The notes under the pieces were generated by a model that saw nothing but the letters and a program-made list of their open reading frames with translations, was not told the DNA's origin and did not search any database. The position numbers and the translations under genes were made by a program. From Thermomucor indicae-seudaticae (taxonomy: Eukaryota > Mucoromycota > Mucoromycetes > Mucorales > Lichtheimiaceae), in contig JSYX01000757.1 in NCBI GenBank assembly GCA_000787465.1, positions 1 to 13,651 of the forward strand: DNA of 13,651 nt, in the 5' to 3' direction. Shown in pieces: positions 1 through 7,044 of this stretch; position 1 is the first letter of the stretch; every line of letters starts with the position of its first letter.

Positions 1-18
1 TTGATTACTGTGTCAACC

Positions 19-1343
19 ATGAATGCCGCTGATGTATTGAAGCTCATCGTCGAAAAGCTCTCCACGCTTACTGACCTGCCTAACGACTTGAACGTTTTGA
101 CGAGCAAGATTGACGCGTTGGCCGCCTTGCCTGCCGAGGTTAAGCGGCTCAATGAGAAAGTTGAGGAGCTTGCTGGCCTTCCTGCTGAGGTTTCGCTGTT
201 GCGCCGGGACCTCGAGCAAGCGCGTCAAGAACTAGCCCAAGCGCGAGCCGAGATTAGAGAGCTAAAGCAGCAGCAGGCTGTCCCCGTCATGCAACAGGTA
301 ATTACTCTTTCTGTATTGGTATACTTCCAGGTTTTACCCATGCACATGTACTCAATTAGGTGACCAATATTCCGCCTCCGGTGGGCATCACGCTCCGCAG
401 GATCACCGCCCAGCACATCGAGGCGGTGTTGCCTCAGCTCGTGCGGGATGATGGTTCCCCTGCCGCTGTGCCTGGCCAACCAAGTGTCATTTTTCAGGAC
501 CTGCCCAAGCGCACCATGAGCACTCTTACCGCAGAGGTGACAGCACGCTTGCTCAGAGAAAACCCCAACGACTAGGCGGCTTGGCAAAACCCGTCCTGGA
601 ATAAGGTCCTTGACGAGGAACGTACCAAGGTGGTCAAGGCCCAGGTCGCAGCTGGGGAGAAATATAGTCTCGATCTCGGTAAAGCTGTTTGGGCGTGCGA
701 GCAGGCCCTGTATCTTCGGTCACAATTCGCAAAGCAAGAAGAGCAGCACCAGGTGTATTCAATGTAAAGGCGGCTAAGAAAGTTGTATTAATCGCTGTTC
801 TAGCGATGTCTTGCCTGTCGGTGCCCTCTCGCGTGCTCCCACTGCTTCCACTTCAGCTCCCACCGAAGATGATGGTCAGGCCAGCGGCGATCTGTAAATT
901 ATCGAACAGAGTCTGCTGGCGCTGGATCCAAATTACAACGCGCTGCTGTTGATATCCAGAGTATGCTTTAACTTTGATGTCTTGTAGTGGCACTTCGACC
1001 GAGCCTCAGGATGGACAAGCCGCCGTCTCGGACGACGTCGACTGGGATTTCGACATCGAAATCAGGTACGTATTGATTTATTCAAGTATTTGCGCACTCG
1101 GCTAACTTTAACTTTACGTTAGTGACATCCTGGGGCGCTTGAACGGCGAAGGCAGCAGGTAATGTTTCAGTTGGTATCATCGCCAGAGTTACCGAATTAA
1201 CGTAGAGTGTTCTGCATAGCCCCTCGTCAGGCCTTCCGGACGGGAATGACAGCCGGTAAGTGCAATATGGTTAACTATTCGTCCTCTTTGCCCGCGTAAT
1301 AATTCGTTTATCCTCATGTAGGAAGCGCAGAGGAGGGCATTAG
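19..1343 (+). CDS. Hypothetical coiled-coil protein, eight exons
   Basis: Not recognised. Proposed exons: 19-297, 360-536, 576-763, 804-893, 988-1065, 1123-1158, 1208-1255, 1322-1343. The lengths sum to 306 codons with every phase closed (305 aa). The ATG at 19 sits in ACCATGA and is preferred to the TTG at position 1; the true 5' end could lie outside the window. Residues about 18-68 hold three 17-residue leucine-heptad repeats (starting LPNDL, LPAEVKR, LPAEVSL), followed by an Ala/Glu/Arg coil to about residue 87. The middle is helical and charged (NPSWNKVLDEERTK); the tail is Ser/Pro- and Asp-rich and ends RKRRGGH, a possible nuclear-localisation signal. An in-frame TAG at 573-575 is avoided only if the 39-nt intron 537-575 is real, since that TAG is its acceptor. 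The 894-987 intron removes a TAA. The acceptor at 1207 is chosen over 1205; using 1205 would give a different C-terminus. Introns end in tails such as TTAACGTAG. A decayed gene or multicopy element cannot be excluded. Confidence 0.5.
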
Positions 1344-1395
1344 GCATGCTTTTGCGCTGATGCGCCGTTGTAGTTTAGCTACAAAATTTAGACGA

Positions 1396-1401
1396 AATAA
1401 A
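1396..1401 (+). promoter_or_regulatory. Candidate polyadenylation signal AATAAA
   Basis: An exact AATAAA lies 53 bases after the proposed TAG stop of the coiled-coil gene, a suitable distance for a eukaryotic poly(A) signal. It supports ending that gene at 1343. The alternative last-exon frame would run through this hexamer and stop near 1449. Confidence 0.35.
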
Positions 1402-1578
1402 GCGATGGTTGAACATCAGATAGTCTTGACTCCATATTATAACGTCTAAATAAAACTGTCATTTTGAATAAATGCTTTAAATCTGTCTACGTATGAGCCA
1501 ATTGAACGTCCTTGAATGTGGATCCGTACAACAGTATTGAATGCGAAAAAAATGTACGTTACACGTAGCCATGTTCTA

Positions 1579-1630
1579 TGTAACCTGAGTTTAAGCACAA
1601 CTTTCAGGGAGTGTAACCTCAGCTTAAGCG
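1579..1630 (+). repeat. Imperfect direct repeat, 33-bp period
   Basis: Two 19-base copies, 1579-1597 and 1612-1630, share the pattern TGTAACCTnAGnTTAAGC. They differ at three positions and their starts are 33 bases apart. They lie in the stretch between the coiled-coil gene and the SWF1-like gene. Function is unknown: they could be regulatory or remnants of a small repeat. Confidence 0.45.
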
Positions 1631-1669
1631 CAGTTACAGACAACCACAGTATGAGGTGTTACACAAGCC

Positions 1670-1741
1670 ATCGCATATTTATCACTTTTTTGGCCCGAAT
1701 ATGCGATATTTCCGCTTTCAGATATGCGATATATATGCGAT
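1670..1741 (+). repeat. Cluster of four ATATGCGAT 9-mers
   Basis: There are three forward copies, at 1699-1707, 1722-1730 and 1733-1741, and one reverse-complement copy at 1670-1678. Forward copies start 23 and 11 bases apart, close to whole helical turns. The cluster lies directly at the proposed SWF1 start; the candidate ATG at 1735 falls inside the last copy. Clustered, phased short motifs suggest a transcription-factor binding array, but no factor is recognised. Confidence 0.45.
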
Positions 1742-2404
1742 CGTTTCTGAGATTTCTCGCCGTAGTGTATGCATTGCCACCTATACCATGCATCTATCTG
1801 CACGAGATCCATCGGTAAGCCAAAGTACTTCTTCAGGAACGTCCACTATTTGCCAATCCGCGTGATTCATGTAGTGTATTCATCATCCCAATACAGATCA
1901 TTTCACTTTATGCATCCTATTACGTCGCTTGTTCTGCTCATCCAGGCATCATTAAAAGATAATCTGCAGCTATACCTCGATCACTTTAAATACAATGGTC
2001 TGCTGTATGAACCCAGAGAGTGCCAAACATGCAAATTGCAAAAGTAAGTCATAATGGAGCGTGTCAAGCTTGATCATCGTTATCTCAATTTGAGGGACAC
2101 ATCCAGACTGGCACGTTCAAAGCATTGCTCTATGTGCAGTGCATGCATCAGCCGTATGGACCATCACTGTGCCTGGATAAATCGTTGCGTGGGCGTCAAC
2201 AATCACCGTTATTTCTTTTTGTTTCTTTTCGTCTTGACCCAGTTTTGTGCATACGGCGCGTATCTATGCTTATAGATATACCGCGGGATGATTATTGAAT
2301 GGGGCTTGGATAAAGCGTACATGATTGACCGTGACACCGGGGCAAAGCAGCCGTTGACTTCCCGCGAGGCTCTTTTGGTAAATCCTGCGAAGCATGGCTT
2401 TGGA

Positions 2405-2446
<42 letters not shown>

Positions 2447-2983
2447 GAGTGCTGACAATGACGTGTATTATTCAGCATATCCTGCAGAATGATCGGATTA
2501 TTGGATCAATTGGCATACTCGCTTCAGTCGTTTCTATCGTCGTCTTCCTATTTCTTGTCTACCAGTAAGCAGTAAAAGGTATAGCTTTGTTTTCTCATAT
2601 CATTAAACGCATTCCTCTAAATCAGACTTTATTTAACTGGACGCGGAGTGACACTCAATGAAGCCTTCAAATGGGAGCTCGTTGAGGAAGCCATTGACCG
2701 AGGAGAACTACGGTTAATCGAGGAAGACGACGGTTCCAGCAATGTCAGTAGTGGATCTGCCAAGAAGCGCAAAGACGCTAAAGAAAAGGAACAACGCAAA
2801 GTAACGAGTCTGGATGAAGTGGATAATATTTATGACGCTGGCTTTTTTCGTAACCTGTATGATGTTTTCTTTCCTCTTCCTCTTGATGTTAAAAAAATGT
2901 TAAACCGTAGAATAACATGCCTTATACTTTCGAGCGGTGGTCTTCCCATTATCCTCCCACGCGTAAATACATTTGAAAGATGA
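1735..2983 (+). pseudogene. SWF1: SWF1-like DHHC palmitoyltransferase, frame disrupted
   Basis: The family S-palmitoylates cysteines next to membrane segments, for example on SNAREs in the ER/Golgi. Exons: 1735-1814, 1875-2043, 2107-2377, 2476-2564, 2626-2983; with one surplus base removed they give about 321 aa, normal for Swf1. The N-terminal start is uncertain. Visible features: a transmembrane segment leading into CSAHPG; YNGLLYEPRECQTCK; the complete cysteine-rich domain with catalytic DHHC at 2159-2170 and CVGVNNHR; later membrane segments; LNEAFKW (a TTxE-like motif); and the Swf1-typical tail NIYDAGFFRNLYDVFFP. Two lesions remain. Four As at 1954-1957, where three would keep the frame, force a shift between PGIIK and DNLQLYL. 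A TAG at 2273-2275 interrupts the membrane segment after the DHHC domain. No intron can remove either without destroying conserved sequence. The acceptor at 2106, not 2094, restores family spacing (CKLQK-LARSKHC). The lesions could be assembly errors, so the gene may be intact in the organism. Confidence 0.8.
2405..2446 (+). repeat. (AT)n microsatellite in a SWF1 intron
   Basis: About 42 bases of alternating AT, interrupted once by a G near 2421. It lies inside the 98-nt intron 2378-2475, which makes this intron the longest of the SWF1-like gene. It explains the Tyr-Ile-rich reading frames on the minus strand, which are artefacts. Confidence 0.9.
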
Positions 2984-4106
2984 TGACCTCTTCATTTATT
3001 TGCCTTGTCTGAATGTTCAGAACACCACAAACCTATACAAGATGTGCTTGGGACCTCTAAGATTTTCTGCATCTTTGCAATGAGAAGCCTTTCCGCGAAA
3101 GACACCAGGAGATGCTTAACTATCCTCGCTACAACGCAAGGAAACTATCTGTACGGTACGCACAGCTTTTGTCATCCTTTTTAATGGTAGGCCTGCAACA
3201 TGATTTCACCAAAAAGGTAGCCCACGTAGTTACTGAATTTTGAGGAAATAGTTTTTCGTGATCAACTTCTTGCGCCCTCCTCGGCGAAGTTAAAGTGAAA
3301 CCCGCGGCATGCTTCAGCAAGGATCTATGGTGAAATTGAAACATATTTGGGCTGTGATATAAAAACCCTATGCGCTGCAGACAGCTATGGTATGCACCTG
3401 TACTTACGGTCGACTGCTTTGCAAGAGCGCGCTTTCCTGTGTACTATGAACATTCATGACAGTGTTCCATCTTATGACTATGTTTCAGTGTGATCTAGAT
3501 AGTTGATTACGGTAGACATGAAAGTCGTGCCTAGAGGAGCCCTATACGCTGTGACATCAAAGCATACCGTGTCGCTTGCCGTCCATGTTAGTTCTTGCGA
3601 GTATCGGGAAGTAATGTTAAAGAACTTCATATACATGCGTACACAGGAGTTATAGCTAGTATAGCGGAGCTCGTTTCTTAATGCGAGACGCGTACATAAC
3701 GGAACGATGATCTATGCTGCGAACTTTTTACGGTAATCCCAACTTTTCATGGAGCATCATAACTCAATGGAGGCCGTTGAGGGATCCTTGTTTTCTATCA
3801 CAGTTGGTGACTTAAGCACTGGCCGCCGTCCATCTTTGGGCGCTTTTCTGTTGCTGTTCCAATGTTTGCTGTCAGGGTCGGGTGCCAGGGCCATGCATGC
3901 AATGTGAACATAGCAACGTCCGACGATTCGATCAGCATGAGTTGCTGTAAATCACAGCTTCAAAATTGTGTACGCTTCCATGCTGCTATAATAAAAAAGG
4001 ACACTCGTTGTTGATGCGGAGATTCATGTGTTCCCTCTTTCTTCCCTTTCGAAGCAGCGAAAACTCATCTGCCAAGCGTTTCCAATAAACCATTTCTTCA
4101 TGTGCT
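2984..4106. other. 1.1-kb stretch with no convincing gene
   Basis: No start-to-stop reading frame with recognisable content was found on either strand. Two stop-free stretches on the plus strand read like protein: about 3058-3243 in frame 1 (containing NYPRYNARKLSVRYAQL) and about 3299-3490 in frame 2 (containing ARIYGEIETYLGCDIKTL). Each is about 62-64 codons, which chance allows in a region this size. They lack a start codon, and I could not join them by convincing introns. They may be relics of a decayed gene. The rest would hold the SWF1 3' UTR and the promoter of the gene at 4107. Confidence 0.4.
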
Positions 4107-5228
4107 ATGTCAACCACCAAGCAGTAAGTAAACACCGTCGAGCCATCTCTGCTACTATCTGTGACGACTGCTGCTCACAGTGTTACAATATGGTCATGTT
4201 CTGAACATTTACCAAACGCATAGACCTCTTTTGCCTGTAAAATCACTGCCTCGTATGCCGCCTCCTCCTCCAGTCCCAGGGCGGCCACCTTTCCGCCGCG
4301 GCGGATCCGCTCCACCCGGTGATCCAGTACGCACATGGTATGCAGACATGCCTATCAAGGCACGCTTTTTGGTCGCTACAGGCGTTCACTGCGCTAGTAT
4401 TAAAGAAAATGAAAAGGACAAGCTCAAGTGTCTCGATCGTCTCCTGGTGCTGTCTTCGTGACAGGACCTTAACGAGCAACAACAGACTCAGCACACTATC
4501 CCGATCCCTCGGAAGCGTGGCCGTGGTCCGAGACGCCAACACAGTCCGGAAGAAAAACGACCCAAGAGAGCATACTACAGAAGGAACGCAGAAAAGGAGC
4601 GAACGTGAAAGATACGTAAGACCCGAGATAATGCAGCAGTCAGAAAATTCGGAAAGCTCCTCCATAAAGCTTTCAAAGGGGGTACCTTGACTGGCAATTC
4701 ACCATGTTGGTCGCAAAAATGAGCGCTGCCCTCGAACAAGTTGGGCACATTTCGGACCTTTTCCTTTCTTTCGGCCTCGAGTAGCATTTCGCCTATTTCG
4801 CTCTTATTGTGTATGAGAGCAGAACAGAATTTACGGATGGAACTGAATTTGTCTTCACAGAAGCAGAAAAGAGAGCTCGCCGGCAGTTCCTCCGTTTAAC
4901 CGATAGCGACGAAGACTTGGTGCTTTCCAGAGTTAGGAACGTACTACAAGAGATCGACAGTCGTCGACACTTCTGTAAACGAGGACAACGAGTCGTTTGC
5001 AAGAATCTTCTTCAGTCGAAGCAGACAACGGTCTTGTAAGTAGGGTCATGGGATTAGTTGTAACTTGTCTAATCTGTAATCACATCACAGGATGTTATCG
5101 ATTATGATAAAATAGTTTTGAAAATCGGGTCCCCAAAGGCCAAACGGAAGAAACGGGTGCTAAATAGTTGCAAGCAGCGCAACAAGAAAAGCAATTCTGG
5201 CAGTCAACTGGGAAAGGGTGCTAAGTGA
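4107..5228 (+). CDS. Hypothetical proline-rich, basic, probably nuclear protein
   Basis: Not recognised. Proposed exons: 4107-4123, 4224-4326, optional microexon 4382-4396, 4465-4604, 4670-4780, 4823-4974, 5016-5035, 5091-5228. All phases close, giving 231 aa (226 without the microexon, if one 138-nt intron spans 4327-4464). It begins MSTTKQPLLPVKSLPR, then a proline-rich tract (MPPPPPVPGRPP) and a basic block (RKRGRGPRR, KRPKR). A helical middle (LVAKMSAALEQVGHISDLFL) leads to an acidic/basic segment (TEAEKRARRQF, DSDEDLVLSRV). The tail DVIDYDKIVLKI is followed by KAKRKKR. The two basic clusters look like nuclear-localisation signals. Introns as short as 41-42 nt (4975-5015, 4781-4822) remove the stops that make the locus look broken. 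The least certain joins are 4605-4669 (weak GTGAAA donor; acceptor 4678 also keeps frame) and the microexon. Protein-level coherence is good, but no family is assigned. Confidence 0.5.
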
Positions 5229-5286
5229 TTTGATCAAGGAGTGGCACTTGCAATTCAAAGCCAAGCAGGGACGTCACTGATTTATA

Positions 5287-5493
5287 ATGGTAAGTGCACA
5301 TGCAATATAATGGACAGAATATAATAGTAGCCACTTCTAGTTCCGACCCCCAACAAAAAGCCTTGTCTTGCACAAGCGTCACGTACTGCAAGTGTTCTCG
5401 CGGTGGCCTACCTTACGTGCTCTTGCCAGAAGGGTTCTTCCCTGCTTCCCAGTTACTCCGCGTCATGCCTTCGCGACTGAATCGGCAGAATAA
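5287..5493 (+). CDS. Short ORF resembling a mitochondrial presequence, possible gene remnant
   Basis: Exon 1 is proposed to be only the ATG (5287-5289), followed by a 51-nt intron 5290-5340 (GTAAGT...TTCTAG). Exon 2, 5341-5493, encodes a further 50 residues, rich in Arg and Leu with almost no acidic residues until the end: FRPPTKSLVLHKRHVLQVF, ALARRVLPCF, then RHAFATESAE and a TAA. This composition, with an R-x-F-A-T-like end, is typical of a matrix-targeting presequence with its cleavage region, so a mature protein would be expected to follow. None does in frame. A hydrophobic piece, IWTIFGIVPVCGMAV, lies in the same frame at 5569-5613 after an AG, faintly like a small inner-membrane respiratory subunit, but no clean splice joins it. 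It ends about 20 bases before the ORF1-like fragment on the other strand. This is probably a 3'-damaged gene; a genuine 51-aa product is possible. Confidence 0.3.
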
Positions 5494-5635
5494 ACTCCGG
5501 TTTAGCCAGACTCATAAGGTGGAGAATGCGATTGACAGGGAGTTAAGTCTATTTTTTGAAATTTACAGATATGGACAATCTTTGGAATCGTGCCTGTCTG
5601 CGGCATGGCAGTTTAAGCAATACATGTGTATTGCA

Positions 5636-6256
5636 TTAAAATGCGACGGGGAAAAATGACCCATATCCAGGAACGTATAAGCGTCGTCCGATGACCGATT
5701 TTTTGCCTTCAACCAAGACAGCAATTCGGCCTTGAAAAAGACCAGTCGCAGCTTGCCGGTGTGGATGAATTGCTTTGATACAAATCGGAAGCGTAAAATG
5801 AATCCTGAGGGCTTCCTCTACTTTGAGAATAGCTTCGGCTGGAGATTCTAAAGGAAGATTAAAGATTTCGATAGCTGTGTACTCCTGTTCTGGGTCCAGC
5901 GTTGCGGTCGCTTGCAAGTGCACGCTTTCTGTCCGATCGTCACGAGTTTGGCGTAGCTTTATGTCTATTCCGATTTGCTGGGCTTGCTGGCAAATCTCGG
6001 GCGATCTGAAAGCAATTTCCACAAATAAGAAATCCGGGTAATCAGGAACAAAGATGCGCCTTGCGGCAACAACGTTTTCGGCACCATAGAAACCTCGTAA
6101 ATGTACGCAGGCTTCGTCCATGGTACGGACATAGTCGAAGAAGTTAAACACGACGCTAGTTCCGTGGTTGATTGATTTTCGCCAAACAACGTCCGGTGAA
6201 AGACGCACATAATCTTCAGGCTTAGCCTTCGAGCTTGTAGACATGCAACTAGACAT
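5636..6256 (-). mobile_element. Retroelement ORF1/gag-like fragment (206 aa)
   Basis: A single uninterrupted reading frame with starts at MSSCMSTSSK (two nearby Met) and a TAA stop. Two alpha/beta units can be seen: residues about 32-95 (SVVFNFFDYV, FLFVEIAFRSPEICQQAQQI) and about 125-185 (YTAIEIFNLPLESPAEAIL, TGLFQGRIAVLVEG). This paired layout resembles the RNA-binding-like ORF1/gag region of non-LTR elements that I know from early-diverging fungi; the assignment is by pattern, not by search. It ends at GYGSFFPVAF without the CCHC zinc knuckles, endonuclease or reverse transcriptase that would follow in a full element, and none is found nearby. It is therefore a truncated copy, or a stand-alone relative. 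It lies between a damaged-looking mitochondrial ORF and the TPX2-like gene. A host gene of unknown function is the main alternative. Confidence 0.45.
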
Positions 6257-6310
6257 CAGAGCTTATGCAAAGAGAGAAGTGGGTTTGGGTTTCATTACGG
6301 AACTCATCTA

Positions 6311-6318
6311 CTTTTATA
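6311..6318 (-). promoter_or_regulatory. TATA box of the ORF1-like fragment
   Basis: On the minus strand TATAAAAG lies 55 bases upstream of the ATG at 6256, a good distance for a TATA-driven start with a short leader. It suggests the fragment still carries, or landed beside, a polymerase II promoter. Confidence 0.4.
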
Positions 6319-6399
6319 CTCTCTGTATCTTAAGGGCGATTGACAACAATCCTTGATCATTGTTTACTCTGTCCGGCTTTCTTTGTAACGCAAAATTTC

Positions 6400-6523
6400 G
6401 AGTAACTGACAACAAATTCTGAGTAACTGACAGCAAACTATAGTTCCTAGCCTCTCTTTTGAATGAGAGTTTGAGTAACTAACAACAGATTCTAAAGTTC
6501 CCAGTCTCCTTTTGAATAAGAGA
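6400..6523 (-). repeat. 52-bp tandem monomers upstream of the ORF1-like fragment
   Basis: Plus-strand copies begin GAGTAACTGACAACA at 6400 (21 bases only), 6421 (52 bases) and 6473 (about 51 bases). The two full copies share GAGTAACT, GTTCC and CTTTTGAAT and differ at scattered positions. Each full copy holds a small inverted repeat (CTCTC...GAGAG around TTTTGAAT). The array is about 145-270 bases upstream of the minus-strand ORF, where some non-LTR elements carry tandem promoter monomers. Confidence 0.6.
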
Positions 6524-7044
6524 ATGTCATACCGCATCAGTTGGAGCTCGCGATATTTTATGAGCAAGCCTGCTTGAATACATGGCATTCCCACGAAATC
6601 AATCGTCGCATAAATGGACGGGTAGATGATAAACATGAGGTAAAGGTTTGTTAAAGCATCAGCTTTGTCTTTCACCGAATGTTGTCCGTGACAACAAGGG
6701 CTGGTTTTATTTTGTGAAACAGCGCGACGTTCTTGTCGATGCTATCAGAGAGCAAACAATCGCGCCTGTGATACGAAAATATCTTTTATATGCAAGCTAT
6801 GCGCGATTTGTTGGTATGATGGACAGGCATACTTATATGTTTATCGAGACGCGCCCTTGGACATAGACCGTCAGCCGTTAAGCACATTCACGGAGACAAT
6901 ATGCTTCTTGTATAGCGACAGTGTGTTTAATGCAACTCGATATCCAACCCGGTATTCTAGATGGGCATATATGACATTACTAAGACGCGCGTCCCTGTGC
7001 CAGTATGCTAGACAGCAAGACGATTGAGACGATACTCCGACACA
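6524..7044. other. 520-base stretch with no supported gene
   Basis: It lies between the monomer array and the TPX2-like start. Two small reading frames cross it: minus 6675-6364 (103 codons, running into the array) and plus 6648-6866 (72 codons, containing GWFYFVKQRDVLVDAI). Neither shows a family motif, a good start context or joinable exons. The right part should hold the promoter of the gene starting at 7045, but no clear TATA box was seen. Confidence 0.4.

Noticed and set aside
1..363. TTG at position 1 as the start of the first gene, and the stop at 361-363 as its end
   Set aside because: Alternative starts are not expected in a eukaryotic nuclear gene; ATG at 19 has a good context. The 361-363 stop lies across the intron 1 acceptor.
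573..2275. TAG reassigned as a sense codon, to explain in-frame TAGs at 573 and 2273
   Set aside because: The first is removed by a phase-correct 39-nt intron. The long exons of the helicase and the TPX2-like gene have no internal TAG, and two of the gene models (1343, 9227) end in TAG at sensible places.
2267..2282. A 16-nt intron GTATCTATGCTTATAG that would remove the SWF1 TAG
   Set aside because: Too short for a fungal spliceosome, and it does not leave the downstream exon in frame.
2209..2478. Minus-strand reading frames rich in Tyr and Ile
   Set aside because: They are translations of the (AT)n microsatellite in a SWF1 intron and of the antisense of SWF1 exons.
4447..4464. An 18-nt in-frame intron removing the TGA at 4459-4461
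   Set aside because: Far below plausible intron length; longer phase-correct alternatives exist (4327-4464, or two introns with a microexon).
4243..4787. Minus-strand reading frames over the gene at 4107-5228, including one containing LLEAERKEKVRNVPNLFEG
   Set aside because: It looked coding for about 40 residues, but no adjoining exons could be built on that strand, while the plus-strand exons close in phase across the whole locus.
5294..5659. Plus-strand 121-codon reading frame
   Set aside because: It starts inside the proposed intron, overlaps the presequence-like exon in another frame and runs into the antisense of the ORF1-like fragment. No family motif.
6364..6866. Two small reading frames, minus 6675-6364 and plus 6648-6866
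   Set aside because: No recognisable motif or start context; the minus one runs through the tandem monomers, so it is likely a chance frame.
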